Source: Bordetella genomosp. 5
GTDB lineage: Bacteria > Pseudomonadota > Gammaproteobacteria > Burkholderiales > Burkholderiaceae_B
Reading direction: 5' to 3'
DNA length: 64,000 nt
NCBI RefSeq assembly: GCF_002261475.1
Contig: NZ_NEVN01000012.1
Coordinates: 1-64,000, forward strand
Under the pieces are notes generated by a model. It saw nothing but the letters and a program-made list of their open reading frames with translations, was not told the DNA's origin and made no database searches. The position numbers and the translations under genes were made by a program. How positions within the stretch are numbered: the first letter of the stretch is position 1; each line of letters starts with the position of its first letter. Below, piece by piece: positions 51,941 through 61,015 of the stretch.

Positions 51941-53530
51941 ATGAAACAACGCTATGTGCGTGGCTCCGCCCTCTTGTTCTCCCTGCTGGTTCTGGCGGGG
52001 TGCGCGGTAGGACCGGACTACGAAAAACCCGCGGTGGCCACGCCCGCCGCGTACAAAGAAGCGGGCGTCACCACGCCCGCCAACCTGCCCGCCCACGAAG
52101 CCGGCACCTGGAAGGCGGCCACGCCGTCCGAGGATGCGCTGCGCGGCGAATGGTGGAAGATCTTCGGCGACCCCGCGCTCGATGCGCTGGAAGCCGAGGC
52201 GCTGCAGGCCAACCAGAATCTGCAGGCCGCCGTCGCGCGTCTGCAGCAGGCTCGCGCGCTGCAACGCGATGCGCGATCCGACTATTTCCCGCGCGTGGAT
52301 GCGGGCTTCGGCCCCACTCGCCAACGGCCCTCCCCGGCCTCGCAGGGCCTGGCCGATGACGCGCCGTCGTCGGCCAACACCCTCTGGCGCGGACAGGCCT
52401 CGGTGGCCTACGAGGCGGATCTGTTCGGGCGCGTGTCGCGCAATGTCGAGGCCGCTAGCGCCGACGCCCAGGCGAGCGAAGCGCTGTATCGCTCGGTGCT
52501 GCTCGCGCTGCAGGCAGACGTGGCCCAGGCCTACTTTCAGGTGCGCGAGTTCGACGCGGAATCCCGGCTGTTCCGCCAGACCGTGAGCCTTCGTGAAGAG
52601 AGCCTGCAACTGATTCAGCGCCGCTACGACGCGGGCGACATCAGCGAGCTCGACCTGGCGCGCGCCAAGTCCGAGCTCGCGTCCGCGCAATCGCAGTCGC
52701 TGGGCGTGGATCGCCAGCGCGCGGTGGCCGAGCACGCGCTGGCCGTACTGCTGGGCAAGACGCCCGCCGAGTTCACGATGCCGGCGCTGCCGCTCGCCCC
52801 GGTGCTGGTGCAGATCCCCGCGGGCCTGCCGTCCACCCTGCTCGAGCGCCGTCCCGACATCGCCGCGGCAGAACGCGCCATGGCCGCCGCCAACGCCCGC
52901 ATCGGCGTGGCCAAGTCGGCGTTCTTCCCGCGGCTGGATATCACCGGCGCGTTTGGCTACGAGTCGTCGTCGCTGGGCAATCTGTTCGAGTGGTCGTCGC
53001 GCACCTTCCTGCTGGGCCCGCTGGTGGGCGCGGCGCTGTCGGTGCCGATCTTCGATGGCGGCCGACGTCAGGCCGGCGTAGACCGCGCCCGCGCGGTCTA
53101 CGAGGAAGATGTGGCGCAGTATCGCCAGACCGTGCTCAACGCCTTCCGCGAAGTCGAAGACAACCTCGCCAACCTGCGCATCCTCGCGGACCAGACGCGT
53201 GTGCAGGACAGCGCGGTGGATTCGGCCGCGCGCGCCGCACGCATCTCGCGCACGCAATATCGCGAGGGCTCGATCAGCTATCTCGACGTGATCGAGGCCG
53301 ACCGCACGGTGCTCACGCAGCAACGCGTGTCGGTGCAGTTGAGCGGCGAACGCGCCCGTTCCGCGGTGGCGCTGGTACGCGCCCTGGGTGGCGGCTGGGA
53401 CACGCCGCTGCCCGGCGCCGCGCCGCAGGCCCGCACCGGCGACACGCCGGCCGACACGCCGGCCGAGACCCCGGCCGCCCGGCAACCACAGGCGCAAGTC
53501 GCCGGCGACACCCGCCTCGCGCGACGCTGA
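51941..53530 (+). CDS. RND outer-membrane efflux lipoprotein (OprN/OprM family)
   Basis: The 529-residue protein has a lipoprotein signal with lipobox LAGC (Cys21) followed by AVGPDYEKPAV, the usual N-terminus of NodT/OprM channels, and two TolC-like repeats with RLQQARALQRDARSDYFPRVDAG and AFGYESSSLGNLFEW. It forms the outer membrane exit duct of the pump. The C-terminal 40 residues (repeated DTPA/ETPA segments) are a low-complexity extension. Confidence 0.94.
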   Translation: MKQRYVRGSALLFSLLVLAGCAVGPDYEKPAVATPAAYKEAGVTTPANLPAHEAGTWKAATPSEDALRGEWWKIFGDPALDALEAEALQANQNLQAAVARLQQARALQRDARSDYFPRVDAGFGPTRQRPSPASQGLADDAPSSANTLWRGQASVAYEADLFGRVSRNVEAASADAQASEALYRSVLLALQADVAQAYFQVREFDAESRLFRQTVSLREESLQLIQRRYDAGDISELDLARAKSELASAQSQSLGVDRQRAVAEHALAVLLGKTPAEFTMPALPLAPVLVQIPAGLPSTLLERRPDIAAAERAMAAANARIGVAKSAFFPRLDITGAFGYESSSLGNLFEWSSRTFLLGPLVGAALSVPIFDGGRRQAGVDRARAVYEEDVAQYRQTVLNAFREVEDNLANLRILADQTRVQDSAVDSAARAARISRTQYREGSISYLDVIEADRTVLTQQRVSVQLSGERARSAVALVRALGGGWDTPLPGAAPQARTGDTPADTPAETPAARQPQAQVAGDTRLARR

Positions 53531-53537
53531 ACGGGCC

Positions 53538-53630
53538 GGCGAGGTGCGGCTGGCTAGGCGCGGCCGGCTAGGCGGGGCCGCCGAGGCGCGGCCGGCGAGG
53601 CGCGGCTGGCTAGGCGGGGCCGCCGAGGTG
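53538..53630. repeat. Tandem 14-bp repeat array (six units plus a partial)
   Basis: Units of 14 bp begin at 53538, 53552, 53566, 53580, 53594 and 53608 with consensus GGCTAGGCGCGGCC, then a partial copy to 53630. The array fills the gap between the efflux operon and thpR. It belongs to the same repeat family as 8772-8813, in inverted orientation. Confidence 0.9.
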
Positions 53631-53650
53631 GGCAGGTTCATAATGCTTGC

Positions 53651-54184
53651 ATGAACCCGCCCGCCGCCCGTCTCTTCTTTGCCCTGTGGCCCGCCCCCGA
53701 GGTGGCGCAGGCGCTGGATACCGGCTGGACCGCAGCGGCCCACGCCCACTGCGGCGGGCGCCGGATGCGGCCCGACACCCTGCATCTCACCCTTGCCTTC
53801 CTGGGCGCCGTCGAGCCGGCGCGCATCGCGCCGCTGGCTGCCCTCACCGGCGCCTTGCACGTGCCGCCGGGAGAGATTCAGCTGAGTCAGTACGGCCGCT
53901 TCGAACGCGCCTCCGTGGTGTGGGCCGGCCCCGACGCCGCCGATGGCGCGCTCAACAGCCTGCACGACAAGCTCTGGCAGGCGCTCGGCGACCTGGGCTG
54001 GCCGGTGCCGGCTCAGCCGTTTCGTCCGCACGTCACGCTGTTGCGAGACACGCGCGTGGCGCCCCCTTCGCCGCCCGCCCCGCTCGTGTGGCGCTACGAC
54101 CGCTGTGTGCTCGTGCGTTCCGAGCCGGGGGGTGGCGCGCGGTATCACGTGATCGCCCAGAGCGGGTCTGGCATCCCGGACTGA
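53651..54184 (+). CDS. thpR: RNA 2',3'-cyclic phosphodiesterase (2H superfamily)
   Basis: The 177-residue protein has the two HxTx motifs of the 2H phosphoesterases: HLTL at residues 45-48 and HVTL at 127-130, which form the active site that opens 2',3'-cyclic phosphates or joins 2'-5' RNA ends. The opening ARLFFALWPAPEVAQAL is typical of ThpR. It is cytoplasmic. The first ATG after the repeat array is used. Confidence 0.93.
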   Translation: MNPPAARLFFALWPAPEVAQALDTGWTAAAHAHCGGRRMRPDTLHLTLAFLGAVEPARIAPLAALTGALHVPPGEIQLSQYGRFERASVVWAGPDAADGALNSLHDKLWQALGDLGWPVPAQPFRPHVTLLRDTRVAPPSPPAPLVWRYDRCVLVRSEPGGGARYHVIAQSGSGIPD

Positions 54185-54248
54185 ACCGCCGGCCGCGCGC
54201 CGCGCCCCGTGGCACAATCCTGGCACCTCCTCTTTCGCAGCGGCCGCC

Positions 54249-54809
54249 ATGCTGATTCTGCTCGATCAAGACGGCGTCCTCGCCGACTTCGAACACGCGT
54301 TCATCGCCGCCTGGCGTGAACGCCACCCCGACATCCCGCCGATCGCGTTCGAAGACCGCAAGTCGTTCCATATCCTCGAAGACTACCCGCCCGAGCTGCG
54401 CGCCAAGGCCGAGGCGATCTACACCGCGCCCGGCTTCATCCGCAACCTGCCGCCCGTGCCCGGCGCCATCGAGGCCTGGCGCGATCTGAATGCGCTCGGG
54501 CTGCAGGTGGGCATCTGCTCGTCGCCGCTGCGCCAGTTCGAAAACTGCGTGGCCGAAAAGTATCTCTGGATCGAACGCCACCTGGGCCGCGCCGCCACCG
54601 AGCGGCTCATCCTCACGCGCGACAAGACGCTCGTGAACGCCGACCTGCTGATCGACGACCGGCCCGCCATCTCGGGGCTGGTGCGCCCCGCCTGGCGCCA
54701 TATTCTGTACGACGCACCCTACAACCGCCACGTGACCGACCGCCCGCGCCTGAACTGGCAGAACTGGCGCAACGTGCTGGCGGGCGAACTCTACCGGGCC
54801 GACGCCTGA
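54249..54809 (+). CDS. 5'-nucleotidase, deoxy(pyrimidine) type C (HAD fold)
   Basis: The 186-residue product is a HAD-superfamily phosphatase of the NT5C family. The nucleophile motif is DQDGVLADF (D6 and D8), motif II is CSSPL and motif III/IV is LLIDDRPA. It removes phosphate from 5'(3')-deoxynucleotides. It is compact and lacks a leader. No operon link is evident. Confidence 0.9.
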   Translation: MLILLDQDGVLADFEHAFIAAWRERHPDIPPIAFEDRKSFHILEDYPPELRAKAEAIYTAPGFIRNLPPVPGAIEAWRDLNALGLQVGICSSPLRQFENCVAEKYLWIERHLGRAATERLILTRDKTLVNADLLIDDRPAISGLVRPAWRHILYDAPYNRHVTDRPRLNWQNWRNVLAGELYRADA

Positions 54810-54894
54810 CCCCTCTGCCGGCGGTCATGATTTAGGGCTATCCTGAACGACACGGCGGCGCCTCACGCGCCCGCCAGATGGCCAGGAGCTTTTC

Positions 54895-56232
54895 ATGAAT
54901 CTGCATCGCCTGCTCAAGCAACGCGAGGCCGACGGCAAACCCTTGCGGGTGGCGCTGATCGGCACCGGCAAGTTCGCTTCCATGTTTCTGTCCCAGGCGC
55001 AGCGCACGGCGGGCCTGCGGCTGGTGGCGGTGGTCGACGACGATCCCGTCCATGCCCGCGGCGCGCTCACCCGGGCGGGCTGGCCGGCGCAGGCGCTCAG
55101 CGCCGACAGCATCCACCAGGCCTACAAGAGCGGCAAAGTCTATTGCTGCGACGACGCTGCCGCCACCATCGCCGACCCCGACGTCGAGATCGTGATCGAC
55201 GCCAGCGCCGGTGCCGCCGCCGGCATCGCCCACGCACAGGCCTGCGTCGAGCACGGCAAGCACATCATCATGGCCAATATGTCGGCCGACGCGCTCGTCG
55301 GGCCGTTGATGGCGCGACGCGCGCGCGAGGCCGGCCTGGTGTACTCCCTCGCCTACGGCGACCAGCCCGCGCTGATCTGCGAGATGGTCGACTGGGCCCG
55401 CGCCAGCGGCTTCGAGGTGATCGCGGCAGGCAAGGGCACCAAGTACCTGCCCGAATTCCATACCTCCACGCCCGATACGGTCTGGCCGTACTACGGCTTC
55501 ACCGACGAGATGGTCGCGGCGGGCGACTTCGACGCCCAGATGTTCAACAGCTTTCTCGACGGCACCAAGAGCGCGTTCGAGATGGCGAGCACCTGCAACG
55601 CCACCGGCCTCACGCCCTCGCCCTCGGGCCTGCACTTTCCCGCCTGCGGCACCGACGATCTCGCCCGCGTGCTGCGGCCGCGCGAAGACGGCGGCATGCT
55701 GCATCATCGCGGGCAGGTCGAAGTCGTGAGCTCGCTCGAGCGCGACGGCCGGCCGGTGTTTCGCGACCTGCGCTGGGGTGTGTATGTCACCGTGGCAGCC
55801 GACAGCGATTTCGTGCGCCGCTGCTTCAAGGAGTACGGCATGGTGACCGACCCGAGCGGCAATTACGCCGCCATGTACAAGCCTTATCACCTGATCGGCC
55901 TGGAGCTGGGCATGAGCGTGGCGAGCGTGGGGCTGCGCCGCGAGCCGACCGGCTCGCCCACGGCCTGGCATGCCGACGTGATCGCCACTGCCAAGCGCGA
56001 CATGGAGGCCGGCCAGGAAATCGACGGCGAAGGCGGCTATACCGTTTATGGCAAGCTCATGCCGGCACGCCAGTCCGTGGCCGACGCCTACCTGCCGCTC
56101 GGCCTCGCGCAAGGTGTCACGCTCAAGCGCGCGGTGCGCCAGTCGCAGCCGATCCGCTGGAGCGACGTGGCCAGCGACGAAGAAAGCCGCGCGGCGCGCT
56201 ATCGGCGCGAGATGGAGCAGATCTTCGGCTGA
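54895..56232 (+). CDS. NAD(P)-binding SAF-domain oxidoreductase (homoserine-dehydrogenase-like)
   Basis: The 445-residue protein has an N-terminal Rossmann domain (LRVALIGTGKFASMFLSQAQRTAGLRLVAVVDDDP) and a middle region like homoserine dehydrogenases (DASAGAAAGIAHAQACVEHGKHIIMANMSADALVGP). The C-terminal part is a SAF domain (GKLMPARQSVADAYLPLGLAQGVTLKRAV). Members are sometimes misnamed FlgA-like. The substrate is probably a sugar or hydroxy acid, but nothing nearby defines it. It is a single gene ended by a strong hairpin. Confidence 0.85.
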   Translation: MNLHRLLKQREADGKPLRVALIGTGKFASMFLSQAQRTAGLRLVAVVDDDPVHARGALTRAGWPAQALSADSIHQAYKSGKVYCCDDAAATIADPDVEIVIDASAGAAAGIAHAQACVEHGKHIIMANMSADALVGPLMARRAREAGLVYSLAYGDQPALICEMVDWARASGFEVIAAGKGTKYLPEFHTSTPDTVWPYYGFTDEMVAAGDFDAQMFNSFLDGTKSAFEMASTCNATGLTPSPSGLHFPACGTDDLARVLRPREDGGMLHHRGQVEVVSSLERDGRPVFRDLRWGVYVTVAADSDFVRRCFKEYGMVTDPSGNYAAMYKPYHLIGLELGMSVASVGLRREPTGSPTAWHADVIATAKRDMEAGQEIDGEGGYTVYGKLMPARQSVADAYLPLGLAQGVTLKRAVRQSQPIRWSDVASDEESRAARYRREMEQIFG

Positions 56233-56243
56233 CACCCGGGCAG

Positions 56244-56280
56244 CAACAACGACGGGACCCGCGGGTCCCGTTGTTGTTTG
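56244..56280 (+). terminator. Strong terminator hairpin
   Basis: A 16-bp stem (one G-T pair) is formed by 56245-56260 and 56263-56278 around GGGACCC/GGGTCCC with a GC loop, and its distal arm ends in GTTGTTGTTT. It follows the SAF oxidoreductase stop. Confidence 0.85.
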
Positions 56281-56315
56281 CTGCCCCGCCCGTCCGATCG
56301 GGCGGCAAGCCGGAT

Positions 56316-57839
56316 TCAGCGCGACTGAGCCAGCTTCGCGAACGCGTCGTCCAGCCGCTTCTGCGCCGCGTCCAGGCGCGCACGGGCGTCTTTGCTCCAC
56401 TGGCGATCCGAGGCCAGGCGCTCCTCGGCGGCCTTCTGCATGCGCACCACTTCCGCCGGCTGCGGGCCACCCAGGCCCAGGCTAGCGTTCACCATGTTGC
56501 GGGCCGACAGCGACTCGCGGAACTGCGCTTCGGTGAGCGGCAGCTTCGCGTTGTCGATGCCGAATGACTTCGCGGATTCCGTGTAGATGCGCTGCACCTG
56601 ATCCATCGGCAGATCGGCCGGCTTGAGATCATTCGCGCGGCCATAGCTCACCAGCTCCGACGCGAAGTGATGCCCCACGCGGAACGGCACGTCGGCCTTG
56701 CGCTGCAGCTCATCGGCGAGCTCGGTGGTCGTGGAGTATTCGGCGTTGACCTCGGCCAGCGCGCGCTCGGGGTTGAGCACCAGGCCATCGAGCATCGCCG
56801 ACAGCTTGCGGTACATGTCGGTGGCGCCGATCACGGCATCCTGTGCCTGTTCGCGCTTGTAGTCCGGCATGCCGGGCGTGACGTTGTGCGCCACCATCAC
56901 GGCCGTGATGGCCTGGCCCACGGTATCGCTCGCCTGCAGACGCGTGACGTTCAGCGCGTAGGGATTGCGCTTCTGCGGCATGATGCTGCTGGTGCCGGTG
57001 AGCTTGCCCTCCTGCAGCATCAGCCAGGGCTTGGTCTGGTGATATTGCGTATGCACGTCCTGCACGAAGGCGCCCACGGTGAGCGCCATCGTGCTCGCCA
57101 GCATCGCGGCTTCGGCGCCGATATCGATCTGCGCGAGCTGATTGGCGTCGTAGGAGTTTTCCGCCACCCCGTCGAAGCCGAGCAGATCGGCCAGACGCTT
57201 GCGGTCCACCGGGAAGCTCGACGTACCCAGCGCCGCCGAGCCCATGGGGCTGAGGTTCAGGCGGGCATAGGCCTCGCGCACCCGCTCCGCATCGCGCGAC
57301 AGCACCGCCGAATACCCCAGCAGATAGTGACCATAGGTGGTGGGCTGCGCCTGCACGCCGTTGGTGTAGGCCGGCACGATGACATCCGCATAACGCGCGG
57401 CCAGCGTGTTGAAGCGGGCGTTTGTTTCGTTGAGCGCGTCATACAGATCGAGCAGACGGTCACGCAGCATCACGCGCCGCGTGGTGGCGAGGATGTCCTG
57501 GCGGCTACGGCCGGAGTGCATGCGCGTGGCGTCGGGACCGGCGATCTTGGTGATCAGCGGCTCGACCTGCAGGTAATCGCCCGGCCGCTTGCCGCCCGGC
57601 TGATCGCCATCGGCGATGACCTTGGCCACCGCCTGCGCCGTCTTTACGCCCAGCGCCTGCGGCATGATGCCCTGCTCCACGGTCATCACGGTCGATGCCT
57701 TGTTGAATTCGCCGAGCCAATAGAAGTTATCGCGTTTGGGCGCGTCGGCGGCCAGCGTGGGCCCCGCCAGCGCCAGGGTGATGAACGAGCAGGCCAGGGC
57801 GCGCGCGAGCCGGTGCGCCGGGAACAGGGGTGCGGACAT
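56316..57839 (-). CDS. Exported argininosuccinate-lyase-like protein
   Basis: The 507-residue protein belongs to the argininosuccinate lyase/fumarase superfamily (TRMHSGRSRQDI, AQPTTYGHYLLGYS, and the signature GTSSIMPQKRNP at 282-293). Unlike the biosynthetic enzyme it has a signal peptide (MSAPLFPAHRLARALACSFITLALAGPTLA, cut near residue 30) and an extended C-terminus. The usual GYTHLQxAQP block reads AYTNGVQAQP, so the active-site histidine is replaced by asparagine (N160). Its substrate is therefore unlikely to be argininosuccinate in the urea/arginine pathway. It is divergent from a LysR gene. Confidence 0.85.
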   Translation of the reverse strand: MSAPLFPAHRLARALACSFITLALAGPTLAADAPKRDNFYWLGEFNKASTVMTVEQGIMPQALGVKTAQAVAKVIADGDQPGGKRPGDYLQVEPLITKIAGPDATRMHSGRSRQDILATTRRVMLRDRLLDLYDALNETNARFNTLAARYADVIVPAYTNGVQAQPTTYGHYLLGYSAVLSRDAERVREAYARLNLSPMGSAALGTSSFPVDRKRLADLLGFDGVAENSYDANQLAQIDIGAEAAMLASTMALTVGAFVQDVHTQYHQTKPWLMLQEGKLTGTSSIMPQKRNPYALNVTRLQASDTVGQAITAVMVAHNVTPGMPDYKREQAQDAVIGATDMYRKLSAMLDGLVLNPERALAEVNAEYSTTTELADELQRKADVPFRVGHHFASELVSYGRANDLKPADLPMDQVQRIYTESAKSFGIDNAKLPLTEAQFRESLSARNMVNASLGLGGPQPAEVVRMQKAAEERLASDRQWSKDARARLDAAQKRLDDAFAKLAQSR

Positions 57840-57971
57840 GAGGTGTCTCCAGGAATACGCGCCAGCGTCTGACGCGATTCGGGCTCGAGGGTGGCCCGAT
57901 GACGCCGATCTTAGACACGTGCGCCGCAAACGTAAAATATATGCACCCTGCGTTTAACATATCTTTCACAT

Positions 57972-58925
57972 ATGGCAACCGACCTGCGGCATCTCCGTTA
58001 TTTCCTGGCCGTCGCCGACGCCGGCCACATGACCCGCGCCGCCGGCAAGCTCGGGCTTCAGCAACCGCCCCTGTCGATGCAGATTCGCGCGCTCGAAGCC
58101 GAGCTGGGTTGCGTGCTGTTCGAACGCCTGCCGCGCGGGGTGGCGCTCACGGCGGCCGGCGAGCGCCTGCTGCCGCTGGCACGCCGGCTCGTGGACGACG
58201 CGGCGCAGCTGGTCGACACGATGCGGCGCGTGAGCGCCGGCATGGCGGGCGAGCTGACGCTGGGCTTCACGAGCTCGGCCTCGGCCCATGCGCTCACGCC
58301 GCGCTTGCTGCGCGCGCAGCGCCAGGCCTATCCCGACGTGCACACCAGCGTGCGCGAGCACAACGCCGCCGAGATCATGGAACAGGTGCGCACCGGTGCG
58401 CTCGACGCCGGCCTGTTGCGCCGTCTCGTCCAGGCGCCCGACGGTCTGCGCTGCGATGTGCTGCTCGAAGAAGACATGCTGCTCGCGCTGCCGCTGGATC
58501 ATCCCCGGGCGCGCGGCTACGACGCCGACGCGCCGCTGGCGCGCCTGCCCACGCTGGCGCTTGCCCACGTGGCGGATGAGCCCTTCATTCTGGTGCGCCG
58601 TCCCGGCGCCCCCGGCATGTATGCGGATCTGCTCGCGCGGCTGGCGGAACTGGGCCTGCAGGTGCGCATCGCCGCCGAGGTCGAGCGCATGATGACGAAC
58701 CTGAATCTGGTGGCGGCGGGCGCCGGCGTGTCGGTCGTGCCGGCGTCGATGCGCGGCAAAGACAGCGGCGGCGTGGCGTATTTCCGCATGCGGGCGCGCG
58801 AGCGCCTCACGGCGCCCATCACCCTCGTGTACCGGCCGCAGCCCGGCCATCCCGCGCTGGACGCGCTGGTGGCGTTGGCGCATCGCCTGGGCGCGCAGAC
58901 CCAGGCCCGGCGGGCGGCAACCTGA
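57972..58925 (+). CDS. LysR-family regulator
   Basis: The 317-residue product has a LysR HTH (LRHLRYFLAVADAGHMTRAAGKLGLQQPPLSMQIRALEAELGCVLFERLPRGVALT), closest in style to the BenM/CatM branch (QQPPLS), and an effector domain. It is divergent from the exported lyase-like gene with a 132-bp AT-rich gap and probably regulates it. A terminator lies between it and ilvD. Confidence 0.92.
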   Translation: MATDLRHLRYFLAVADAGHMTRAAGKLGLQQPPLSMQIRALEAELGCVLFERLPRGVALTAAGERLLPLARRLVDDAAQLVDTMRRVSAGMAGELTLGFTSSASAHALTPRLLRAQRQAYPDVHTSVREHNAAEIMEQVRTGALDAGLLRRLVQAPDGLRCDVLLEEDMLLALPLDHPRARGYDADAPLARLPTLALAHVADEPFILVRRPGAPGMYADLLARLAELGLQVRIAAEVERMMTNLNLVAAGAGVSVVPASMRGKDSGGVAYFRMRARERLTAPITLVYRPQPGHPALDALVALAHRLGAQTQARRAAT

Positions 58926-58990
58926 GCGCTGACGCGACCGCCCCCTGCCGCGCGTTCGGCATTCGCTGCGCGCATTCGCCGCGCAAAAAA

Positions 58991-59017
58991 AACGGTGCGC
59001 TCTCGCGCACCGTTTTG
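58991..59017. terminator. Bidirectional terminator between LysR and ilvD
   Basis: AACGGTGCGC (58991-59000), TCTC loop, GCGCACCGTT (59005-59014) is a perfect 10-bp stem with A-run before it and TT after it. It can serve both convergent genes. Confidence 0.88.
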
Positions 59018-59039
59018 CATTGCATGAGGCGTGTCGGGC

Positions 59040-60899
59040 TCAGCGCTTGAGCTGGCTCAGATCGCGCACCGCACCGCGGTCGGCCGAGGTCGCGAGCGCC
59101 GCGTAGGCGCGCAGCGCCAGCGACACCACGCGTTCGCGGTCGATGGGCTGCCAGGCGGCCTCGCCGCGCGCCTGCATGGCGGCACGGCGTTGCGCCAGCG
59201 TCTCGTCCGACACCGCCAGATGCATGCGGCGATTGGGGATGTCGATCTCGATGGTGTCGCCTTCTTCGACCAGGCCGATCGCGCCGCCCTCGGCCGCTTC
59301 GGGCGAAGCATGGCCGATCACGAGACCCGACGAACCGCCGGAGAAACGGCCATCGGTGAAGAGCGCGCAGGTCTTGCCCAGGCCCTTGGACTTCAGGTAC
59401 GAGGTCGGGTAGAGCATCTCCTGCATGCCGGGGCCGCCCTTCGGACCTTCGTAGCGGATCACGACCACGTCGCCCGCGACGATCTGGTCGTTCAGGATGC
59501 CTTCGACGGCGTCTTCCTGGCTTTCGAAGACGCGGGCACGGCCCGTGAACACCCACTGCGACTCATCGACGCCGGCGGTCTTCACGATGCAGCCCTTCTC
59601 GGCGAGGTTGCCGTACAGCACGGCCAGACCGCCATCCTTGGAGTAGGCGTTTTCTTTGCTGCGGATGCAGCCGGTCTTGCGGTCCATGTCGAGCGTCAGG
59701 AAGGTCTTGTCCTGGCTGAACGCCACGGTCGTGGGCACGCCGCCCGGCGCCGCGCGGAAGAACTTCTGCGCCGCTTCGCCGGCACCGCCCGCGATGTCCC
59801 AGGCGTTGATGGCCGCACCCAGCGTGCCGCTGTGCACGTTGCCGCAGCTCAGGTCGAGCAGGTCCGCACGGCCCAGCTCGCCCAGAATGCCGAGGATGCC
59901 GCCCGCGCGGTGCACGTCTTCGATGTGATATTTGTCGGTGGCCGGCGCGGCCTTGCACAGGCACGGCACCTTGCGCGAAATGCGATCGATGTCGGACATG
60001 GTGAAGTCCACGCCCGCTTCCTGCGCCGCGGCCAGCAGGTGCAGCACGGTATTGGTGGAGCCGCCCATCGCGACGTCGAGCGTCATGGCGTTTTCGAAGG
60101 CGGCCTTGGTAGCAATGCTGCGCGGCAGGACCGACGCGTCTTCTTGCTCGTAGTAGCGCTTGCACAGATCGACGATCAGGCGGCCGGCCTGCTCGAACAG
60201 GCCCTTGCGCCAGGCGTGCGTGGCCACGATCGTGCCGTTGCCGGGCAGCGCCAGACCGATGGCTTCGGTCAGGCAGTTCATCGAGTTGGCCGTGAACATA
60301 CCGGAACAGGAGCCGCACGTCGGGCAAGCACTGCGCTCGACCTGCTCGGCTTCGGCGTCGCTCACGTTGGGATCGGCGGCCTTGATCATGGCGTCGACCA
60401 GATCGAGCTTGGCAATCACCTTGCCGTCGGTCGGGGAGATGACCTTGCCGGCTTCCATCGGACCGCCCGACACGAACACGACCGGGATGTTCAGGCGCAT
60501 CGCGGCCATCAGCATTCCGGGGGTGATCTTGTCGCAGTTCGAGATGCAGACCATGGCGTCGGCGCAGTGCGCATTGACCATGTATTCGACCGAGTCGGCG
60601 ATCAGCTCGCGCGAGGGCAGCGAATACAGCATGCCGCCGTGGCCCATCGCGATGCCGTCATCGACCGCGATCGTGTTGAATTCTTTGGCGACACCACCGC
60701 CCGCTTCGATCTCGCGCGCCACCAGCGCGCCCAGATCGCGCAGGTGCACGTGGCCCGGCACGAACTGCGTGAACGAGTTCACGACCGCAATAATGGGCTT
60801 GCCGAAATCGCCGTCTTTCATGCCAGTGGCACGCCAGAGGGCGCGGGCGCCAGCCATGTTGCGGCCGTGGGTCGAGGTGCGGGAGCGGTAGTGCGGCAT
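59040..60899 (-). CDS. ilvD: Dihydroxy-acid dehydratase
   Basis: The 619-residue product is IlvD, the [Fe-S] enzyme that converts 2,3-dihydroxy-isovalerate and its homologue to 2-oxo acids in valine and isoleucine synthesis. Cluster cysteines are in [10 protein letters not shown] and [18 protein letters not shown], and the signature [11 protein letters not shown] is present. The start is placed at ATG 60899 ([20 protein letters not shown]), the usual family N-terminus; an ATG ten codons upstream is possible. Length agrees with E. coli IlvD (616). Confidence 0.97.
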   Translation of the reverse strand: MPHYRSRTSTHGRNMAGARALWRATGMKDGDFGKPIIAVVNSFTQFVPGHVHLRDLGALVAREIEAGGGVAKEFNTIAVDDGIAMGHGGMLYSLPSRELIADSVEYMVNAHCADAMVCISNCDKITPGMLMAAMRLNIPVVFVSGGPMEAGKVISPTDGKVIAKLDLVDAMIKAADPNVSDAEAEQVERSACPTCGSCSGMFTANSMNCLTEAIGLALPGNGTIVATHAWRKGLFEQAGRLIVDLCKRYYEQEDASVLPRSIATKAAFENAMTLDVAMGGSTNTVLHLLAAAQEAGVDFTMSDIDRISRKVPCLCKAAPATDKYHIEDVHRAGGILGILGELGRADLLDLSCGNVHSGTLGAAINAWDIAGGAGEAAQKFFRAAPGGVPTTVAFSQDKTFLTLDMDRKTGCIRSKENAYSKDGGLAVLYGNLAEKGCIVKTAGVDESQWVFTGRARVFESQEDAVEGILNDQIVAGDVVVIRYEGPKGGPGMQEMLYPTSYLKSKGLGKTCALFTDGRFSGGSSGLVIGHASPEAAEGGAIGLVEEGDTIEIDIPNRRMHLAVSDETLAQRRAAMQARGEAAWQPIDRERVVSLALRAYAALATSADRGAVRDLSQLKR

Positions 60900-61015
60900 A
60901 GCCTTCTCGAAAAGAAAGGGGTTCGGCAAAGCGGTAAATCATACGCTGGAACGGTTATCGGCGCGCTGGGCCGGCCCACGCCGGGCCTCCTCCGCGTTCC
61001 GTCCCTGGGGGAGAA

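Noticed and set aside
51698-54250. 850-codon minus-strand frame across the outer-membrane gene, the repeat array and thpR
   Set aside because: It spans three well-supported plus-strand features and a noncoding repeat; it is open only because stop codons are rare in GC-rich DNA.
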